DNA from: Chryseobacterium gleum
Lineage (GTDB): Bacteria; Bacteroidota; Bacteroidia; Flavobacteriales_D; Sanyastnellaceae
Reading direction: 5' to 3'
Assembly (NCBI GenBank): GCA_945878835.1
Contig: CAMCUG010000006.1
Coordinates: forward strand, 1 to 23,425
DNA: 23,425 bases
The notes beneath the pieces were generated by a model. That model was given only the letters and a program-made list of their open reading frames with translations, did not search any database and was not told the DNA's origin. How positions within the stretch are numbered: position 1 is the first letter of the stretch; each line of letters opens with the position of its first letter. Position numbers and translations under genes: made by a program. Positions 19,370 to 23,425 of the stretch are shown piece after piece.

Positions 19370-19837
19370 TTAGAAACGGAAATGTGAGAATGCTTTATTT
19401 GCTTCTGCCATTCTGTGAACATCTTCCTTCTTTTTGAAAGCTGAACCTTCACCTTTTGACGCTGCTACGATTTCGTTAGCTAATTTCTCAGCCATGCTCT
19501 TCTCGTTTCTCTTGCGAGAATATCCAATTAACCATTTCATTGCCATTGAATTCTTACGATCTTCACGGATTGGTGAAGGAATCTGGAAAGTTGCTCCACC
19601 TACACGGCGGCTTCTAACCTCAACTGCTGGAGTTACGTTCTCTAACGCTTTCTTCCAAATTTCTAATCCATCCTCACTAGTTTTAGTAGCTACGCGATCA
19701 AGTGCATCATAAAAAATAGAAAAGGCTACCCCTTTCTTTCCTTGAAGCATTAAATTATTAACGAACTTCGTTACATTAACCTCGTTGAACTTCGGATCTG
19801 GAAGTACCGCAATTTTTTTGGCTTTTCTTCTTCTCAT
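19370..19837 (-). CDS. rpsG: 30S ribosomal protein uS7
   Basis: uS7 initiates assembly of the 16S 3' domain and lies near the E-site tRNA and mRNA exit. The 155 residues start [20 protein letters not shown]. They contain [20 protein letters not shown], the signature [20 protein letters not shown] and the C-terminal [14 protein letters not shown]. It represses the str operon in E. coli; no such site was evident here. Confidence 0.99.
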   Translation of the reverse strand: MRRRKAKKIAVLPDPKFNEVNVTKFVNNLMLQGKKGVAFSIFYDALDRVATKTSEDGLEIWKKALENVTPAVEVRSRRVGGATFQIPSPIREDRKNSMAMKWLIGYSRKRNEKSMAEKLANEIVAASKGEGSAFKKKEDVHRMAEANKAFSHFRF

Positions 19838-19858
19838 TGCAAAATATTCTTAATGCGA

Positions 19859-20239
19859 TTATTTTTTAACTTTTGGACGCTTCGTACCGTACTTAGATCT
19901 TCTTTGACCACGACCGTTTACACCGGCTGTATCCAATGCTCCACGCACGATGTGGTAACGAACACCTGGCAAATCTTTCACACGACCACCACGAACCAAT
20001 ACAATACTGTGCTCTTGTAGGTTGTGTCCTTCGCCACCGATATAAGCGATGATCTCAAAACCATTCGTTAAACGAACCTTAGCAACCTTGCGTAATGCTG
20101 AGTTTGGTTTCTTAGGAGTAGTGGTGTACACTTTAGTACAAACCCCACGACGCTGCGGACATGAGGTTAAGGCAGCTGATTTACTGCGATAGGTCTTTGG
20201 TGTGCGACCCTTTTTGATTAACTGTTGAACTGTTGGCAT
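19859..20239 (-). CDS. rpsL: 30S ribosomal protein uS12
   Basis: uS12 lies at the decoding centre and controls accuracy. The 126 residues contain [20 protein letters not shown], then [40 protein letters not shown] and KDLPGVRYH. Lys43 and Lys88 (Met counted) are the wild-type residues at the usual streptomycin-resistance positions, so a drug-sensitive uS12 is expected. Asp89, the methylthiolation site in E. coli, is present. It is the first gene of the unit, with a leader of about 60 bases. Confidence 0.99.
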   Translation of the reverse strand: MPTVQQLIKKGRTPKTYRSKSAALTSCPQRRGVCTKVYTTTPKKPNSALRKVAKVRLTNGFEIIAYIGGEGHNLQEHSIVLVRGGRVKDLPGVRYHIVRGALDTAGVNGRGQRRSKYGTKRPKVKK

Positions 20240-20304
20240 TGTTATAAAAGTTCCTTTATTTTACTATTTTTAATACGAGTACACGACTCGGAAAATTAGG
20301 GGTG

Positions 20305-20334
20305 CAAATGTACATCACGATTTGATATTCACAA
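20305..20334 (-). promoter_or_regulatory. Promoter of the str-S10-spc-alpha operon (TTG-N19-TACATTTG)
   Basis: Reading the minus strand, TTG (20334-20332) is followed after exactly 19 bases by TACATTTG (20312-20305). This matches the Bacteroidota sigma-ABfr consensus, TTG at -33 and TAnnTTTG at -7, in sequence and spacing. Transcription should begin near 20298, giving an AT-rich leader of about 60 bases. The leader contains AAAGGAA 11 bases before the rpsL ATG, at best a weak, distant ribosome-binding site. Confidence 0.85.
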
Positions 20335-20356
20335 GCACTAATTTCAATTTCTTTTT

Positions 20357-20392
20357 AAAAAAATCAAATTCACCTTGTAATTCATTGATTTT
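20357..20392 (-). terminator. Weak AT-rich terminator-like hairpin after the aminotransferase gene
   Basis: An 8-bp inverted repeat (AAAATCAA with TTGATTTT) can extend by three more pairs past a bulge, with an eight-base loop. On the minus strand it ends in a run of seven T residues. It lies about 90 bases past the aminotransferase stop and just upstream of the rpsL promoter, a sensible place for a terminator. The stem is almost all A-T, so it may be weak. Confidence 0.35.
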
Positions 20393-20483
20393 CAACTTAA
20401 AAAATATGAGCCGAGGACCATTTTTTTTTCGATATAAACCTCTGCACACCCCATTTCTTCATTTTTTCTCGTCTGTGAAGCCA

Positions 20484-21614
20484 TTAATCGTTGAAAAAAG
20501 CCAGTACACTTTCCACAATAAAATCGAGTTCCTCTGAAGTCATTTCTGTATGAATCGGTAACGACAAAACTTCACTTGACAATCGTTCGCTGATGGGCAT
20601 TGACCCTTTTGGATAACGCCTATTCTCAAAGGCTTTTTGAAAATGCAATGGAAGCGGGTAATAGATCATACTCGGCACTCCTTTCTTTTCCAAATGAGAT
20701 CTTAATGCATCTCTCTGCCCGTTTAAAACACGCAATGTATACTGATGAAAAACATGTGTCCCTTCCTTGATTCTTTTCGGCGTAGAAAGACCGGCTACCT
20801 GAAGGGCATTGTCATAGAAATTCGCAACGGATCTGCGAGCTTCCGCATATTCATTCAGGCGCTTAAGCTTGATGTCCAATACTGCTGCTTGCATTGTATC
20901 CAAGCGAGAATTCACTCCAATAACATCGTGATAATAACGAACTTTTTGTCCGTGATTCGCAATCATTCGCAAATTAGCTGCAAGTTCGTCACTGTTGGTG
21001 AACAACGCCCCTCCATCCCCGAAACAACCCAAGTTTTTTGACGGGAAAAAGCTTGTGCAACCAATATCTCCAATTGTCCCAAGGCATTTCGTTTCTCCTG
21101 AATTCATTGTGTAGGATGCGCCTAAAGCTTGAGCCGTGTCTTCAATGACAAATAAATTATGCTTTTTGGCTATGTCCAGGATGGCGTTCATATCTGCTCC
21201 CTGTCCGAACAAATGCACTGGAACAATAGCCTTTGTCTTCGGTGTAATAGCCTTTTCAATTTCAGCTGGATCAATCGTGAAATCGATTTCACTTACTTCC
21301 ACTAAAACAGGAACCAAGCCCAATAGCGCCATTACTTCCGCGGTGGCCACATAGGTAAATGAAGCAGTTATCACTTCATCGCCCGGCTTTAATCCCAATC
21401 CCATCATTGCAATTTGCAATGCATCTGTCCCATTTGCGCAAGGAATGACGTGCTTCACATTTAGATAACTTTCTAAATTAGTTTGAAACGTCTTCACCTC
21501 TGCTCCATTGATAAAGTTCGCGTTTGTCATAACATTAATAACCGCTGCGTCTACCTCTTCCTTGATCTTCAAGTATTGTTTCTTGAGATCGACCATTTGA
21601 ATATTCACTGACAT
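20484..21614 (-). CDS. DegT/DnrJ/EryC1/StrS family sugar aminotransferase, WbpE-like
   Basis: Enzymes of this PLP-dependent family transfer an amino group from glutamate to a keto-sugar nucleotide, making amino sugars for O-antigens, capsules or glycans. The 376 residues include CANGTDALQIAMMGLGLKPG (59-78), FTYVATAEVMALLG, the cofactor-facing IEDTAQALGASY (Asp159) and the Schiff-base lysine Lys193 in SFFPSKNLGCFGDGGALFTN. The arrangement HGQKVRYYHDVIGVNSRLDT resembles WbpE, which makes the 3-amino group of UDP-2,3-diacetamido sugars; the exact substrate is inference. It is divergent from an envelope cluster with waaA, which fits a role in surface polysaccharide. Confidence 0.93.
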   Translation of the reverse strand: MSVNIQMVDLKKQYLKIKEEVDAAVINVMTNANFINGAEVKTFQTNLESYLNVKHVIPCANGTDALQIAMMGLGLKPGDEVITASFTYVATAEVMALLGLVPVLVEVSEIDFTIDPAEIEKAITPKTKAIVPVHLFGQGADMNAILDIAKKHNLFVIEDTAQALGASYTMNSGETKCLGTIGDIGCTSFFPSKNLGCFGDGGALFTNSDELAANLRMIANHGQKVRYYHDVIGVNSRLDTMQAAVLDIKLKRLNEYAEARRSVANFYDNALQVAGLSTPKRIKEGTHVFHQYTLRVLNGQRDALRSHLEKKGVPSMIYYPLPLHFQKAFENRRYPKGSMPISERLSSEVLSLPIHTEMTSEELDFIVESVLAFFND

Positions 21615-21634
21615 GTATTGAAATTTAAGGGCAA

Positions 21635-21642
21635 CAAAATTA
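21635..21642 (-). promoter_or_regulatory. Candidate aminotransferase promoter, -7 box TAATTTTG
   Basis: On the minus strand TAATTTTG exactly matches TAnnTTTG and ends 20 bases before the aminotransferase ATG. A TTG lies 12 bases upstream, closer than the usual 17-20, so the -33 element is uncertain. It lies between divergent genes, where a promoter is required. Confidence 0.55.
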
Positions 21643-21668
21643 AGCTTTAGTTTCCAATGAATAACATT

Positions 21669-21676
21669 TACTTTCG
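21669..21676 (+). promoter_or_regulatory. Candidate promoter of the beta-barrel/waaA unit, TACTTTCG
   Basis: TACTTTCG differs by one base from TAnnTTTG and ends four bases before the ATG at 21681. If used, the transcript would be leaderless or nearly so, a layout often seen in flavobacteria. No TTG is found at the expected -33 position, so confidence is moderate. Confidence 0.45.
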
Positions 21677-21680
21677 CAAT

Positions 21681-22433
21681 ATGAAGAAACTAACTCTCCT
21701 TGCATTTCTGCAATTGGCATGCTTCTTTTCGTTTGGGCAATGGCAAGTGCGTGACTCTTCACTTTTCAATCCGCATGTAACAGTGGGTTACGGATACTCC
21801 ACTCCTGGAGGAGACTTAGCTAATAGGTTCGGTAATAATGGAAGCCTTGAGGTGGGATTCCATGTGAAAGACAAAAAGAATTGGTACTACGGCGTTCAGT
21901 TCAACTACCTATTTGGAAATAAGGTTCATGAGCCGAATTTGCTGAGTAATCTGCTTACCTCGCGTGGTGAGATTCTTGACGAACAGGGGCAAATTGCAAC
22001 AATGTTCATCCAAGAAAGAGGATTCAATGTCTTTTTGCAAGGTGGAAAATTGTTTCCAATCATTGGTCCTAATCTAAACTCAGGCCTATTGATTACCGCC
22101 GGCGTCGGATTAATTCAACATAAAATAAGGCTTGAGCATCAGGAAGCTAAAATTACACAGCTTGAGGGAGATTATTTAAAAGGATATGACCGATTAACGA
22201 ATGGACTTTCGGTAAATCAGTTTATTGGTTACTATCATTTAAGTAACAACAGACTCATTAATTTTTACATCGGGGCTCAAGCAACTGAAGGATTTACCCA
22301 GAGCAGAAGAGAATGGAATTTCGATACGCAAACACAGGACACTGACAAGCGATTGGATATGCTTTTTGGCATACGTGCAGGGTGGATTTTGAACTTGTAT
22401 CAGCGCGCACCAAACGACTTCTATATCTATTAA
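21681..22433 (+). CDS. Putative outer-membrane beta-barrel protein next to waaA
   Basis: I chose the ATG at 21681 (250 residues) because it starts a clear signal peptide, MKKLTLLAFLQLACFFSFGQ, with likely cleavage after the Gly-Gln near residue 20. The ATG at 21657 would put eight extra residues before it and overlap the promoter-like box. The mature part has alternating hydrophobic and aromatic strands such as HVTVGYGYSTPGGDLANRFG and NWYYGVQFNYLFG, Gly-rich turns, and ends with aromatic residues (FYIY), all typical of small outer-membrane barrels. The gene ends one base before waaA, so the two are probably co-translated. I recall similar proteins beside waaA in other Bacteroidota but know no tested function; a role in lipopolysaccharide or envelope upkeep is inference. 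Confidence 0.85.
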   Translation: MKKLTLLAFLQLACFFSFGQWQVRDSSLFNPHVTVGYGYSTPGGDLANRFGNNGSLEVGFHVKDKKNWYYGVQFNYLFGNKVHEPNLLSNLLTSRGEILDEQGQIATMFIQERGFNVFLQGGKLFPIIGPNLNSGLLITAGVGLIQHKIRLEHQEAKITQLEGDYLKGYDRLTNGLSVNQFIGYYHLSNNRLINFYIGAQATEGFTQSRREWNFDTQTQDTDKRLDMLFGIRAGWILNLYQRAPNDFYIY

Positions 22434-22434
22434 C

Positions 22435-23425
22435 ATGTTTCGATTTATTTATTCTATTTTTTGGCAAATCGCTGAAGTTTTTCTTCCATTTGCTGGGCTA
22501 TTCAATAAGAAAATTCGAACAGGAAATACCGGAAGAAAAAATACAATTTCTTCATTAAACAAATGGCGTAATTCCATTCCGATTGAAGCAGAAGTGATTT
22601 GGTTTCATTGCGCCTCTTTGGGCGAATTCGAACAGGGGCGGCCCGTGATGGAAGCTCTTAAAAAACGATATGCAAATTCAGTGGTTGCGCTTACTTTTTT
22701 TTCTCCTTCTGGATACGAAGTGCGGAAGAATTATTCAGGTGCAGATTGGATTGGATATCTTCCACTTGACACCTTTTTCAACGCTCGTAAATTTGTTAAA
22801 ATCCTTCGTCCTAAACAAGCCTTTTTTGTGAAGTATGAATTTTGGTTGAACTATTTCCTTCAACTTAAAAATAACAAAACGAAACTCTTTTGCATTTCAG
22901 TTATTCTTCGCGAGGAGCAACGCTTTTTCAAATGGCATGGATTTGTCTGGAAGGCCACATTGAGAGCGGTTACACACTTCTTCGTTCAGAATAAAAGCAC
23001 CCTTCAATTATTAGAAAAAATTAAGTTTAATAATGTCACGCTTTCAGGCGATACTCGCTTCGACCGTGTGATGGAAATTGCAAATTCGCCTTATGAACTA
23101 CCCTGGATTTCTTCATTCAAAAAAAATAATTTTCTTGTTGTTATAGGATCTAGCTACACCGAAGAAGAATCACTTATTGTTATGCTTCTTTCGCGCGTGA
23201 GTGACTTGAAAATTTGCATTGTACCGCACGAAATTCATGCGACTCGAATTCAAGAATCTTTGGCGCGTTTTGAAAAGTTTGGAGTGGTCCTACTCTCTAC
23301 CTTTCAACCAGAAAACAACAATGAAGCGCGTGTGCTTATTGTTGACTCAATTGGAATGCTTTCTTACATATACGCAGAAGCAAATGCTGTTGTGCTAGGT
23401 GGCGGTTTTGGTAAAGGTTTGCATA
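22435..23425 (+). CDS. waaA: 3-deoxy-D-manno-octulosonic acid (Kdo) transferase, 3' end cut by window edge
   Basis: WaaA (KdtA) adds Kdo from CMP-Kdo to the lipid A precursor at the inner membrane, starting the lipopolysaccharide core. The frame opens at ATG 22435, one base after the previous stop, and stays open for 330 codons to the window end; family members have roughly 410-425 residues, so the last fifth is missing. The N-terminal membrane anchor (FIYSIFWQIAEVFLPFAGLF) precedes the catalytic region WFHCASLGEFEQGRPV, with the likely general base Glu64 in SLGE. FFVKYEFWLNYF (130-141), LSGDTRFDRV (203-212), the CIVPHEIH segment and VLGGGFGKGLH at the edge match GT30 enzymes. Confidence 0.95.
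   Translation, partial: MFRFIYSIFWQIAEVFLPFAGLFNKKIRTGNTGRKNTISSLNKWRNSIPIEAEVIWFHCASLGEFEQGRPVMEALKKRYANSVVALTFFSPSGYEVRKNYSGADWIGYLPLDTFFNARKFVKILRPKQAFFVKYEFWLNYFLQLKNNKTKLFCISVILREEQRFFKWHGFVWKATLRAVTHFFVQNKSTLQLLEKIKFNNVTLSGDTRFDRVMEIANSPYELPWISSFKKNNFLVVIGSSYTEEESLIVMLLSRVSDLKICIVPHEIHATRIQESLARFEKFGVVLLSTFQPENNNEARVLIVDSIGMLSYIYAEANAVVLGGGFGKGLH

Noticed and set aside
19838..19846. Near-match to a promoter box (TATTTTG) just before the rpsG start
   Set aside because: It is one T short of TAnnTTTG, has no spaced TTG and lies in a 21-base gap of a compact operon.
20400..20480. T-rich tracts on both strands after the aminotransferase gene
   Set aside because: Homopolymer runs without a paired GC-rich stem; I could not support a terminator or RNA gene here.
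20240..20483. Possible tRNA, small RNA or riboswitch in the rpsL upstream region
   Set aside because: No cloverleaf or known riboswitch core is visible; the region is explained by the aminotransferase 3' end, a weak hairpin and the rpsL promoter.
1..23425. Defence system, mobile element, prophage or CRISPR array
   Set aside because: No transposase, integrase, nuclease, direct-repeat array or attachment-site duplication was found; the window is core housekeeping and envelope genes.

Overview
This window is a typical Bacteroidota chromosome segment, most likely from the Flavobacteriales. Four things point there. The candidate promoters match the Bacteroidota form, TTG then TAnnTTTG (best case TTG-N19-TACATTTG upstream of rpsL). 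The start codons are preceded by A/G-rich runs rather than Shine-Dalgarno sequences. The uL22 N-terminus (MGARKR) and the uS14 and bL36 variants with incomplete cysteine sets fit the phylum. The str, S10, spc and alpha ribosomal clusters are also joined without a break. The DNA is moderately AT-rich by eye.

Layout, all on the minus strand unless stated. From right to left, 20239 down to 2582 holds 33 tightly packed genes: rpsL-rpsG-fusA, then rpsJ-rplC-rplD-rplW-rplB-rpsS-rplV-rpsC-rplP-rpmC-rpsQ, then rplN-rplX-rplE-rpsN-rpsH-rplF-rplR-rpsE-rpmD-rplO-secY-map-infA-rpmJ, then rpsM-rpsK-rpsD-rpoA-rplQ. No gap exceeds 34 bases, two pairs overlap as ATGA, and no terminator is visible inside. One good promoter precedes rpsL and one strong intrinsic terminator (2520-2551) follows rplQ, so the block looks like a single unit of about 17.8 kb for ribosome assembly, elongation (EF-G), initiation (IF1), transcription (RNA polymerase alpha), secretion (SecY) and N-terminal processing (Map). 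tuf is absent between fusA and rpsJ, and adk is absent between secY and map.

Left of the terminator, carA (small subunit of carbamoyl-phosphate synthase) has its own near-leaderless promoter. It overlaps by one base the start of a multi-spanning membrane protein that runs off the left edge and resembles GT-C-type glycosyltransferases.

Right of the ribosomal block is a cell-envelope cluster. A WbpE-like sugar aminotransferase (minus) is divergent from an outer-membrane beta-barrel protein (plus), which is one base from the start of waaA/kdtA (plus), the Kdo transferase of lipid A-core synthesis, cut by the right edge. The 66-base region between the divergent genes carries a promoter-like box for each side.

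The two edge genes and two very short genes (rpmD, rpmJ) were found by reading the sequence directly. No gene-free stretch exceeds 300 bases. I see no tRNA, rRNA, CRISPR array, insertion sequence or prophage. The window is mostly core housekeeping DNA, and I found no convincing evidence of an undescribed system. The points worth a second look are regulatory details and the two incomplete or little-known membrane proteins.
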